Source: Piscinibacter defluvii (GTDB lineage Bacteria; Pseudomonadota; Gammaproteobacteria; Burkholderiales; Burkholderiaceae_C). From it: a DNA stretch of 64,000 nucleotides. How positions within the stretch are numbered: position 1 is the first letter of the stretch; each line of letters begins with the position of its first letter. Below are positions 53,407-64,000 of this stretch, in pieces. The position numbers and the translations under genes were made by a program. The notes beneath the pieces are model-generated. The model was not told the DNA's origin. It saw nothing but the letters and a program-made list of their open reading frames with translations, and made no database searches. The stretch is from contig NZ_RCHJ01000005.1 in the NCBI RefSeq assembly GCF_004011805.1, positions 62,001 to 126,000 of the forward strand. Direction: 5' to 3'.

Positions 53407-54630
53407 ATGGATAACTTTGTATTGGTTTGGGACGGGCTGGTCGACTGGCTGGCCAACGGCCTGGTCCAGACCACCTGGTGGCAGGTCGTGCTCTTCACGC
53501 TGGTGACGACGCACATCACGATCGCCGCCGTCACCATCTTCCTGCACCGCTCGCAGGCGCATCGCGCACTCGACCTGGGGCCGGTGCCGTCGCACTTCTT
53601 CCGCCTGTGGCTGTGGTTGACCACGGGCATGGTGACCAAGGAATGGGTGGCCATCCACCGCAAGCACCATGCGAAGTGCGAGACGGTCGACGATCCGCAC
53701 AGCCCGGTCACCAAGGGCATCAAGACGGTGCTGTTGCAGGGTAGCGAGCTCTATCGCGGCGAAGCCAAGAACCAGGAGACGCTGTCCAAGTACGGCCACG
53801 GCACGCCGGACGACTGGCTCGAGCGCAACCTGTACAGCCGCTACAGCTGGCAGGGCGTGGGCATCACGCTGATCGTCGACCTGATGCTGTTCGGTGCCAT
53901 CGGCGCCGCGGTATGGGCGGTTCAGATGCTGTGGATCCCAATCACGGCGGCCGGCATCATCAACGGCCTCGGCCACTGGTGGGGCTACCGCAACTTCGAG
54001 GCGCAGGACGCGTCGACCAACATCTCGCCCTGGGGCGTGATCATCGGCGGCGAGGAACTGCACAACAACCACCACACCTACCCGACCTCGGCCAAGTTGT
54101 CGGTCAAGCCCTACGAGTTCGACATCGGGTGGGGCTACATCCGCGCGATGGAGATGATCGGCTGGGCCAAGGTGCGCAAGACGCCGCCGGCGCTCAAGCT
54201 CGGCGCGGTGAAGCCGGTCGCCGACGGCAAGACGCTGGAGGCAATCATCGCCAACCGCTACGAGGTGATGGCCAAGTATGCAAACGAGTTGCGTGCGGCC
54301 TGCGGCGCAGAGCTGGATCGGCTGAAGGCGCAGGGCGCGGAGAACACGGCGCGCTGGAAGGAGATGCGCCTGGCCAAGCGCTGGCTGCACCGCGACGAGG
54401 ACAAGATCCCGCAAGACGTGAAGGCGCTGGTCGCCCGCACCGCCGCCGGCACGCCCGCGCTGGCCAAGCTGGTGGCGATGCGCGAGGAGCTTCGCCAGCT
54501 CTGGACGCGCACCAATGTGTCTGCCGAGCAGCTGGTGGCCGACCTTCAGGCCTGGTGCAAGAAGGCCGAGGAGAGTGGCATCGCCGCGCTGCAGGAGTTC
54601 TCGCTGAAGCTGCGCGCCGCCCACGCGTAA
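53407..54630 (+). CDS. Membrane fatty acid desaturase (delta-9 type)
   Basis: 407 residues. Three histidine boxes hold the diiron centre: HRSQAHR (47-53), HRKHH (84-88) and HNNHH (219-223); four membrane segments surround them. It introduces a double bond into acyl chains, adjusting membrane fluidity. After about residue 265 a charged helical tail of 140 residues is attached, unusual against plain DesA. TACAAT at 53363-53368 could be the -10. Confidence 0.9.
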   Translation: MDNFVLVWDGLVDWLANGLVQTTWWQVVLFTLVTTHITIAAVTIFLHRSQAHRALDLGPVPSHFFRLWLWLTTGMVTKEWVAIHRKHHAKCETVDDPHSPVTKGIKTVLLQGSELYRGEAKNQETLSKYGHGTPDDWLERNLYSRYSWQGVGITLIVDLMLFGAIGAAVWAVQMLWIPITAAGIINGLGHWWGYRNFEAQDASTNISPWGVIIGGEELHNNHHTYPTSAKLSVKPYEFDIGWGYIRAMEMIGWAKVRKTPPALKLGAVKPVADGKTLEAIIANRYEVMAKYANELRAACGAELDRLKAQGAENTARWKEMRLAKRWLHRDEDKIPQDVKALVARTAAGTPALAKLVAMREELRQLWTRTNVSAEQLVADLQAWCKKAEESGIAALQEFSLKLRAAHA

Positions 54631-54650
54631 CGCCTTCGCAGCGAATCGAT

Positions 54651-54677
54651 GAAGGGGCCGCCGATGCGGCCCCCTTC
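54651..54677. terminator. Hairpin terminator after the desaturase gene
   Basis: GAAGGGGCCGC (54651-54661) pairs with GCGGCCCCCTTC (54666-54677, one bulge), followed by TCTCGTT. It stands between the convergent desaturase and rpmG genes. Confidence 0.6.
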
Positions 54678-54694
54678 TCGTTGGGGCAAACGCA

Positions 54695-54716
54695 AAGGGC
54701 CGCGTGAGCGGCCCTT
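54695..54716. terminator. Second hairpin, likely for rpmG
   Basis: AAGGGCCGC (54695-54703) and GCGGCCCTT (54708-54716) pair perfectly around GTGA. On the minus strand it is followed by TGCGTTTG, so it can end rpmB-rpmG transcription; it may serve both directions. Confidence 0.65.
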
Positions 54717-54739
54717 GCTGTGTCAGAAGTCGAAGCCGA

Positions 54740-54907
54740 TTACTTCAGCTTCGTCTCCTTGTACTTGACGTGCTTGCGCGCCTTCGGATCGAACTTCATG
54801 ATTTCGATCTTCTCGGGCGTGGTCTTCTTGTTCTTGTCGGTCGTGTAGAAGTGACCGGTGCCGGCCGTCGACTCCAGCTTGATCTTCTCGCGTCCACCTT
54901 TGGCCAT
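54740..54907 (-). CDS. rpmG: 50S ribosomal protein L33
   Basis: 55 residues: [28 protein letters not shown] and [11 protein letters not shown], the standard bacterial L33. It lacks the CxxC zinc motifs of the Cys+ paralogue. ATG 54907 has AGGAG upstream, and rpmB lies 17 bp upstream. Confidence 0.97.
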   Translation of the reverse strand: MAKGGREKIKLESTAGTGHFYTTDKNKKTTPEKIEIMKFDPKARKHVKYKETKLK

Positions 54908-54924
54908 GTGAATCTCCTAGTGGA

Positions 54925-55158
54925 TCAGAGCTCGCCCTTGGCGCGCAGGTCGGCAACCACCTGCTCGATGCCGACCTTGTCGATCAGGCGCAGCGCGGCG
55001 TTGCTGACGCGCAGACGCACCCAGCGGTTCTCGGTCTCGAGCCAGAAGCGGCGGTACTGCAGGTTGGGCAGGAAACGGCGCTTGGTCTTGTTGTTGGCGT
55101 GGGAGACGTTGTTCCCCACCATCGGGCGCTTGCCCGTGACTTGACAGACGCGTGCCAT
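54925..55158 (-). CDS. rpmB: 50S ribosomal protein L28
   Basis: 77 residues starting [20 protein letters not shown], with [18 protein letters not shown], as in all bacterial L28. An upstream ATG at 55182 is ignored. Operon rpmB-rpmG. Confidence 0.97.
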   Translation of the reverse strand: MARVCQVTGKRPMVGNNVSHANNKTKRRFLPNLQYRRFWLETENRWVRLRVSNAALRLIDKVGIEQVVADLRAKGEL

Positions 55159-55214
55159 GAAGCACTCCGGTGTTTTCGGCAAAGACCGCGATTATAGCCA
55201 GAAAACTCGCAGGC

Positions 55215-56225
<1,011 letters not shown>

Positions 56226-56397
56226 CTAGGCCGCAAGTCTGACATGGGGCCGTCCGGCGCTGGCATCAATGCGCGTAATGGTGACAATAGCGTCCTGCCA
56301 GACAGCCGTGCGAATTCTCACGCCCCGCGCGCCGCAACCCGGCGGCGCCCAGGCGGTGCGGCGGGTGGGCGCGACAACATTCAATAGGGGTGACCGT

Positions 56398-57063
56398 ATG
56401 GCGATGCTTTCGAACCTGGACCTGATCCGGCGCGTGCCGCTGTTCTCGATGCTCACGAACGATCAGGCGCAGAGCATCGCCGACAGCGTGGTCAAGCGGC
56501 GCTTCCGCCGCGGCGAGATCATCGTCGAGCACAACAAGAAGTCCAACGCGCTGTTCATCCTGCTGACCGGCCGGGCACGCGTGCTGACCTCCGATTCGCG
56601 CGGCCGCGAGGTCATCCTGGCCGTGCTGCAGCCGGGCGACTACGTCGGCGAGATGAGCCTGATCGACAACGAGCCGCACTCGGCCACCGTGCGCGCCGAG
56701 GTGCAGACCGACATGCTGATCCTCGGCCGTGCCGAGTTCGCACGCTGCCTGCCGGAGAACTCCAGCCTGTCCTACGCCATCATGCGCGGCCTGGTGCAGC
56801 GCCTGCGCAGCGCCGACCGGCAGATCGAGTCGCTCGCGCTGCTCGATGTCTACGGCCGCGTCGCCCGCGCGCTGCTCGACATGGCCGAGATCGACGGCGA
56901 CAAGAAGATCATCCGCAACAAGGTCTCGCGCCAGGACCTGGCCAAGATCGTCGGCGCCTCGCGCGAGATGGTCAGCCGGGTCATGAAGGACCTGGAAGAG
57001 CGCGGCATGGTCCACACCCAGGAAAACGGCTCGGTCATCATCAAGGAACTGTCGGCCAGCTGA
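56398..57063 (+). CDS. Crp/Fnr family transcriptional regulator
   Basis: 221 residues. A cyclic nucleotide-binding fold (about 8-125: FRRGEIIVEHNKKSNALFIL, LQPGDYVGEMSLIDNEPHSA) is followed by HTH (VSRQDLAKIVGASREMVSRVMKDL, about 180-203). No N-terminal Cys cluster, so it is not an Fnr oxygen sensor; the pocket E and S/T (GEMSLIDNEPHSATVRAE) are like CRP. AGGGG precedes ATG 56398. It is divergent from trxB, 232 bp apart. Confidence 0.9.
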   Translation: MAMLSNLDLIRRVPLFSMLTNDQAQSIADSVVKRRFRRGEIIVEHNKKSNALFILLTGRARVLTSDSRGREVILAVLQPGDYVGEMSLIDNEPHSATVRAEVQTDMLILGRAEFARCLPENSSLSYAIMRGLVQRLRSADRQIESLALLDVYGRVARALLDMAEIDGDKKIIRNKVSRQDLAKIVGASREMVSRVMKDLEERGMVHTQENGSVIIKELSAS

Positions 57064-57185
57064 GCCGCCGCCCGCCGTTGGTGACGGCGGGTAAGTTCCT
57101 CGCGCGGCAGGCACGATCTCACGCCCGGCGTGCCCGGCCGGCCCGGAGAATGCCCCGGTTCAACCCTCGAGCCGGAGCCTTTCCC

Positions 57186-58259
57186 GTGACCCGTCCCGAC
57201 CGCCGCACGGCGCTGGCCTCGTTGTCCGCACTGTTCCTGGCCGCCTGCGGAGGCGGTGGCGCCGATGGCAATGCGGCCGCGCCGCCGCCCGGCAGTCCGT
57301 CACCGCCGCCCCCGCCCCCGCCGCCGCCGCCGGGCCCCTCCGGCTACGCCGATTTCTCGGGGGCGAGTCTCGGCATCGGCGCGGCCCTCAATGGCGCGAT
57401 CGCCTTCCCGGCCGACAACCCCTGGAACACCGACATCAGCGCCGCGCCGGTCGATCCGGCCTCCGACGCGCTGATCGCGAGCATCGGCCTGGCCACCAGC
57501 CTGCACCCGGACTTCGGCGCCGGGCTGTACAACGGGGCACCGATCGGCATTCCCTATGTCGTCGTCGCTGGCAGCCAGGCGCGCGTGCTGATGAACTGGA
57601 CGGCCTATGGCGACGAAAGCGACCCCGGCCCCTACCCGGTGCCCGGCAACGCGCCGATCGAAGGTGGCCCGAATGCCACCGGCGACCGCCATGTGCTGGT
57701 GATCGACCGCGACAACCACCGGCTGTACGAGCTCTACCGCGCCTTCCCGCAGGCAGGTGGAGCCTGGAACGCCGACTGCGGCGCCGTGTTCCACCTCGAC
57801 AGCAACGACGTGCGGCCCGGCGGCCAGCCGGGCTGGACCAGTGCCGACGCGGCCGGCTTGCCGATCTTCCCCGGCCTGGCACGCTACGAGGAGGCGGCCC
57901 TCGGGCCCGGCGGCATCCGCCACGCGCTGCGCTTCACGGTGGCGCGCTCGCGCCGCGCCTACGTGCCGCCGGCCACGCACTGGGCGTCGTCCGACACCTC
58001 GGCCAACCTGCCGCCGATGGGCATGCGGGTGCGGCTCAAGGCGAGCTTCGTGATCCCGTCGACCTTCAGTGCCGAGACCCGGGCGCTGCTGACCGCGATG
58101 AAGACCTACGGCATGATCGTGGCGGACAACGGCAGCAACTGGTACGTCAGCGGCGCGCCGGACGACCGCTGGGACAACGACGCCCTGGTCAGCGAACTGC
58201 GCCAGGTTCGCGGCAGCGATTTCGAGGTCGTGCGCATGGACGGGCTCGTCACCCCATAG
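57186..58259 (+). CDS. Lipoprotein with low-complexity linker, unknown function
   Basis: 357 residues. The signal is [17 protein letters not shown] with the lipobox LAAC (C21), then a Gly-rich run, a proline stretch of ten residues (about 41-50) and a globular domain with [34 protein letters not shown] and [18 protein letters not shown] 57186 is used, with GGAG nine bases upstream. The domain is not recognised; it is probably anchored in the outer membrane. Confidence 0.75.
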   Translation: MTRPDRRTALASLSALFLAACGGGGADGNAAAPPPGSPSPPPPPPPPPPGPSGYADFSGASLGIGAALNGAIAFPADNPWNTDISAAPVDPASDALIASIGLATSLHPDFGAGLYNGAPIGIPYVVVAGSQARVLMNWTAYGDESDPGPYPVPGNAPIEGGPNATGDRHVLVIDRDNHRLYELYRAFPQAGGAWNADCGAVFHLDSNDVRPGGQPGWTSADAAGLPIFPGLARYEEAALGPGGIRHALRFTVARSRRAYVPPATHWASSDTSANLPPMGMRVRLKASFVIPSTFSAETRALLTAMKTYGMIVADNGSNWYVSGAPDDRWDNDALVSELRQVRGSDFEVVRMDGLVTP

Positions 58260-58318
58260 CCCCGCACCCCCGCGGGGCCGGGCCAGCGGCGAGAATCGCG
58301 GATTCGCTGCCCGCCGCC

Positions 58319-60588
<2,270 letters not shown>

Positions 60589-60610
<22 letters not shown>

Positions 60611-61686
60611 GTCGCGACCAGGCCCTTCAGCACATGTGACTCCTTCTCCGCCTCGATGCGGTTGGCCTCGCCCATCATGTCGGCGATCTTCTTCGACAGC
60701 GCGGCCACCTTCGGGTCGTCCGCGAGCTTGGTGCCCTTGGCCTTGTGGGCCTTGTCCAGCAGGTCGAGCGCCTTGGCGGCCGCATCGATGTCGGTGGTCA
60801 GCTTGGCCAGCTCCTTCTTGAGCTTGTCGTAGTCCTTCTGGCCGGTGGGCGTCACGGACGACTTGTCGCCTGCCGCGTCGGTGCGCGCCACGCCCGGCTG
60901 GCCCTTGACGCTGGCCTTGGCGTAGCCCTTCTTCTTGAGCAACTCCCACACCGAGCGGGCGTAGGACTCGTAGTCGTAGTTCTCGTCCGGCGGGGCGATG
61001 CCGCCGGCGGCGGTGAAGCAGCCGCTGAGCCAGACCGTGCCGCTGAAGTCCTTGCTCAGGTTCTTCTTCTTGTCGCTGTTCTCGGTCAGCAACTCGACGA
61101 TCTGGGCCGGCGTGCGCTTGCCCAGCTTGGTGCCGATGATGGTGCCGCTGACCTCGACCCGGCTGCCATGGGCCGCCAGGATCACGTGGCCGGTCGTGAG
61201 GCCGCCGAAGTCGGCCTTGTCGGGCGTGACCGGCGCACTGCCGAACTTCTGGCCCTGCCTGTCGGCGGCGCGGTCGATGGTGGCGTCGCCCTTCTGCAGG
61301 TTCACCACCGCGTTGGCCTCGTTCTTCATCTCGTCGACCAGCGTCGAAAAATCCTTGCGGATCACGATCTCGTCGTCGATCTTCACCGGCTTGCCCTTGC
61401 GCGGCACGATGCCGGACAGCGCCAGCGCCAGGTGGCCCTTCTCGTTCAGGCCGGCACGCACCGCCAGGTCGTCCTTGCTGCCCTTGAGCTCGGCCTTGAA
61501 GGCCTTCACCGCCTCGGCAGCCTCGTTCATGCCCGGCAGGCGGATGCCCTGCGGGTCCTTCACGCCCTCGCCGCGCAGGTACTTCTCCAGCGCCGTGTTG
61601 AGGTCGGACACGATGTTGCCAATCTCGGACAGGTTCTTCGCCTTGTTCGAGCCGATGGTGGGGTAGATGAAGGACTTCAGCGTCAT
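60589..61686 (-). CDS. Putative clan CD (caspase-like) cysteine peptidase
   Basis: 365 residues, not annotated by any family I recognise with certainty. Two short hydrophobic strands end in [10 protein letters not shown] (H173) and [11 protein letters not shown] (C223), 50 residues apart: the His-Gly and xGC arrangement of clan CD peptidases (caspases, C80, CHAT). The N-terminal 150 residues are helical and charged, and a coiled coil follows at about 275-350. No signal peptide. Alternatives: a non-catalytic protein with a chance match. It is convergent with ygiQ and overlaps it by 22 bp. Confidence 0.65.
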
Positions 61687-61830
61687 CGCGGGCTCTCCGG
61701 GGGTGGACGAGGGCGCGATCATCCGCGCCCCGCCGCGCGCCGGCAAGGGGTTGCATCCGGAATGCGCGTTGCGGCGTAGCCGTATGCTGCAGGGCCGAGG
61801 GCGGCCCGCACTCGTAGGCAGGAGACGACG

Positions 61831-62661
61831 ATGACGATCCAGGCAGGCAGGATGGCCGCCCGGGCGGCGGCCCTGGCAGGGCTCGGTGCCGCGGCGGTGG
61901 TGTTTGCGCAGGCGACGGTGGCGCCCGGGCCGAACAAGCTGAAGTTCCCCGAGGGCTGGAACCAGGGGGTGCTCTACGCCACCGTGGACCGGCCCGACAC
62001 CAAGCAGTACCGCGAGTTCTACACCAGCCCCGAGGCGGTGCAGGCCGCCCGCGCCGGCAAGCCCATCCCGCACGGCACGGTGATCACGCTGGCCGCCTAC
62101 GCGGCGAAGCTCGATGCCGAGGGCAAGCCGGTCAAGGACGCCAACGGCCGCTTCGTCAAGGACAAGCTGGTCGCGGTCAACTCGATGCTGAAGGGCGAGG
62201 GCCTGGGCGCCGACATCCCGGAGTCGCTGCGCAATGGCGACTGGATCTACCAGTCCTTCACGCCCGACGGCCAGGTCAACGACAAGGCCAACCTGACCGC
62301 CTGCTACCAGTGCCACCTGCCGTTCGCGAAGGACGACTACCTGACCAACCTCGCCAAACTCGCCGGCCGCTTCCCGAGCCAGGCCCAGGCCGCGCCCGCG
62401 GGCGGCGCGAACGAGGTCGCGGTCAGCGGCTTCGCGTTCGGCCCCGGCACGCTGAAGATCACGGCCGGGCAGAAGGTCACCTGGGTCAATGCGGACGACA
62501 CGCCGCACCAGATCTCGGTGGTCGGCAGCAGCCAGCGCAGCGAGCTGATGCTCAAGGGGCAGAGCGCCTCGCTGCAGTTCGACGCCGCCGGCAACATCGC
62601 CTACATCTGCGGTCTGCACCCGACCATGAAGGGCAGCATCGAGGTGGCGGCCAAGCCCTGA
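61831..62661 (+). CDS. Cytochrome P460-cupredoxin fusion protein
   Basis: 276 residues. Signal segment (about 8-27), then a P460-type domain (FPEGWNQGVLYATVDRPDTK; CYQCH at 158-162 binds heme). Residues 192-276 form a plastocyanin-like copper domain: GFAFGPGTLKITAGQKVTW and the ligands H226, C260, H263, M266 (TPHQ, YICGLHPTMKG). It would pass electrons in the periplasm between heme and copper. The partner is unknown. GGAG precedes ATG 61831. Confidence 0.88.
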   Translation: MTIQAGRMAARAAALAGLGAAAVVFAQATVAPGPNKLKFPEGWNQGVLYATVDRPDTKQYREFYTSPEAVQAARAGKPIPHGTVITLAAYAAKLDAEGKPVKDANGRFVKDKLVAVNSMLKGEGLGADIPESLRNGDWIYQSFTPDGQVNDKANLTACYQCHLPFAKDDYLTNLAKLAGRFPSQAQAAPAGGANEVAVSGFAFGPGTLKITAGQKVTWVNADDTPHQISVVGSSQRSELMLKGQSASLQFDAAGNIAYICGLHPTMKGSIEVAAKP

Positions 62662-62700
62662 CACCCGGCACCGCGGCACGGATGCGCTAACCTTCGCGCC

Positions 62701-64000
62701 GTGCTGCGCGCCTTCGAGAAGTTCGTCGACCCGTATCCCGAGGCCGCGCCCGAGACGCCGCCGCCGCGGCTGCTGCCCTTCGTCTGGCACTGCACGCGCG
62801 GCATGCGCCCCTACATCGCCGGCATGACCGTCGCCACGGCGGTGATCGGCGTGTTCGAGGCGATCCTGTTCGCGATGCTCGGTCGCGTCGTCGACTGGCT
62901 GGCCGAGGTGCCGCCGGCGCGCCTGTGGGCGGAGCGCGGCAGCACGATGCTGCTGCTGGCCGGCGTGCTGCTGGCGAGCATCGCGGTCGTCGCGCTGCAG
63001 ACCCTGCTCAAGCACCAGAGCCTGGCCGGCAACTTCCCGATGCGGCTGCGCTGGGACTTCCATCGGCTGATGCTGGCCCAGAGCATGGGCTTCTACCAGG
63101 ACGAGTTCGCCGGCCGCATCGCTGCCAAGCTGATGCAGACCGCGCTGGCAGTGCGCGACACGGTGTTCCTGGTCGGCGACATCCTGGTCTTCGTGCTCAT
63201 CTACTTCGTCACGATGGCCACGGTGGTGGGCAGCTTCGACGCTTGGCTGCTGCTGCCGTTCGCGGCCTGGGTGCTGCTCTACGGCCTGGCCACCTGGTAC
63301 TTCGTGCCGCGCCTGGCGCGCGTCGGCCAGGCCCAGGCGGACGCGCGCTCGCTGATGACCGGCCGGGTGACCGACGCCTACACCAACATCGCCACCGTCA
63401 AGCTGTTCTCGCATTCGCGGCGCGAGGCTGCCTACGCGCGCGACTCGATGCGCGAGTTCATGGTCACGGTGCACGGCCAGATGCGCCTGGTCAGCGGCTT
63501 CGAGATCGTCAACCACCTGCTCTCGGTTGCGCTGATCGGTGCCACCACCGGCATGGCGCTGTGGCTGTGGACACGCGGCCAGGTCAGCGTCGGCGCGCTC
63601 GCCGCGGCCGGCGCGATGGCGTTGCGCCTGAACGGCATCTCGCACTGGATCATGTGGGAGATGGCCTCGCTGTTCGAGAACATCGGCACGGTGCACGACG
63701 GCATCAACACGCTGTCGCGACAGCGCACCGTGCTCGACCGGCCCGACGCGCCGGCACTGCAGGTGCAGCGCGGCGAGATCCGCTTCGAGGACGTCGACTT
63801 CGCCTACGGCCGGCGCGACCCCGGCGCGCCGCGGGCCGTGAGCGGCTTCTCGCTGCACATCCGCCCGGGCGAGAAGATCGGTGTGGTCGGCCGCTCCGGC
63901 GCCGGCAAGACCACCCTGGTCAGCCTGCTGCTGCGCCTGTACGACCTGGAGGGCGGCCGCATCCTGATCGACGGGCAGGACATCGCCGGCGTCACGCAGG
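62701..64000 (+). CDS. ABC transporter, fused permease and ATPase, cut at the window edge
   Basis: The rightward frame starts with GTG 62701 (VLRAFEKFVDPYPEAA) and continues past base 64000. About six membrane segments occur (such as YIAGMTVATAVIGVFEAILFAM). The transmembrane part continues to about residue 350, then FEDVDFAYGRRD and Walker A VVGRSGAGKTTLVSLLLRLYDLEGG begin the ATPase. It is an exporter of the MsbA/MDR type. The signature and Walker B motifs lie outside the window. No other start is obvious. Confidence 0.88.
   Translation, partial: MLRAFEKFVDPYPEAAPETPPPRLLPFVWHCTRGMRPYIAGMTVATAVIGVFEAILFAMLGRVVDWLAEVPPARLWAERGSTMLLLAGVLLASIAVVALQTLLKHQSLAGNFPMRLRWDFHRLMLAQSMGFYQDEFAGRIAAKLMQTALAVRDTVFLVGDILVFVLIYFVTMATVVGSFDAWLLLPFAAWVLLYGLATWYFVPRLARVGQAQADARSLMTGRVTDAYTNIATVKLFSHSRREAAYARDSMREFMVTVHGQMRLVSGFEIVNHLLSVALIGATTGMALWLWTRGQVSVGALAAAGAMALRLNGISHWIMWEMASLFENIGTVHDGINTLSRQRTVLDRPDAPALQVQRGEIRFEDVDFAYGRRDPGAPRAVSGFSLHIRPGEKIGVVGRSGAGKTTLVSLLLRLYDLEGGRILIDGQDIAGVTQ

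Overview
The window is high-GC DNA with short intergenic gaps and many 4-nt start/stop overlaps. The core gene blocks (yicC, Ser/Thr kinase and PP2C, rph-rdgB-hemW; radC with slpA-ispH; feoAB; trpS-purN-rsmB-like; rpmB-rpmG; trxB) point to a betaproteobacterium of the Burkholderiales, probably the Rubrivivax/Leptothrix/Methylibium group. This placement rests on protein likeness and gene order, not on a marker search.

Left edge (1-2.7 kb): a partial GNAT acetyltransferase, an MFS transporter and a CaiB/BaiF CoA-transferase. From 2708 to 23118 a genomic island of about 20.4 kb is inserted in the 3' end of yicC. It is bounded by a perfect 25-bp direct repeat made of the last yicC codons. A P4-type tyrosine integrase lies just inside the right end, and a doubled GGGTACA motif with 12-bp period lies just inside both ends. 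The island carries a long leftward cluster of defence-like genes: VapBC, a beta-class DNA methyltransferase, a small membrane protein, a type III-like Res helicase-nuclease, a DUF3696 ATPase, a PIN ribonuclease and an RNA ligase, nearly all joined by 4-nt overlaps, followed by two unrecognised genes, one with an Mrr-like QxK nuclease signature. A second tyrosine recombinase, a NERD membrane protein, HipBA and an orphan ParD-like antitoxin fill the rest. No phage structural or conjugation genes are seen.

Right of the island: yicC is intact; a Ser/Thr kinase-PP2C pair is followed by rph, rdgB and hemW; a LysR regulator is divergent from a DUF1127 gene; cheR-cheD-cheB is preceded by a good FliA (sigma-28) promoter candidate; a diguanylate cyclase, a FlhG-like ATPase and a truncated haemoglobin are translationally chained; then an MddA-like methyltransferase, smr-radC, slpA-ispH, and feoA-feoB plus a Cys-rich membrane protein behind a Fur-box-like palindrome.

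From 40.8 kb: serS, tRNA-Ser(CGA), a DUF72 protein, a serralysin-type RTX metalloprotease, a Spy/CpxP-like protein next to a two-component system, plsY, a RidA-family protein, trpS-purN and an RsmB-like methyltransferase, a fatty acid desaturase, ribosomal proteins L33 and L28, trxB, a Crp-family regulator, a lipoprotein, a YgiQ radical-SAM protein, a putative clan CD cysteine peptidase, a cytochrome P460-cupredoxin fusion and a truncated ABC exporter. The core is ordinary housekeeping; the novelty lies in the island.
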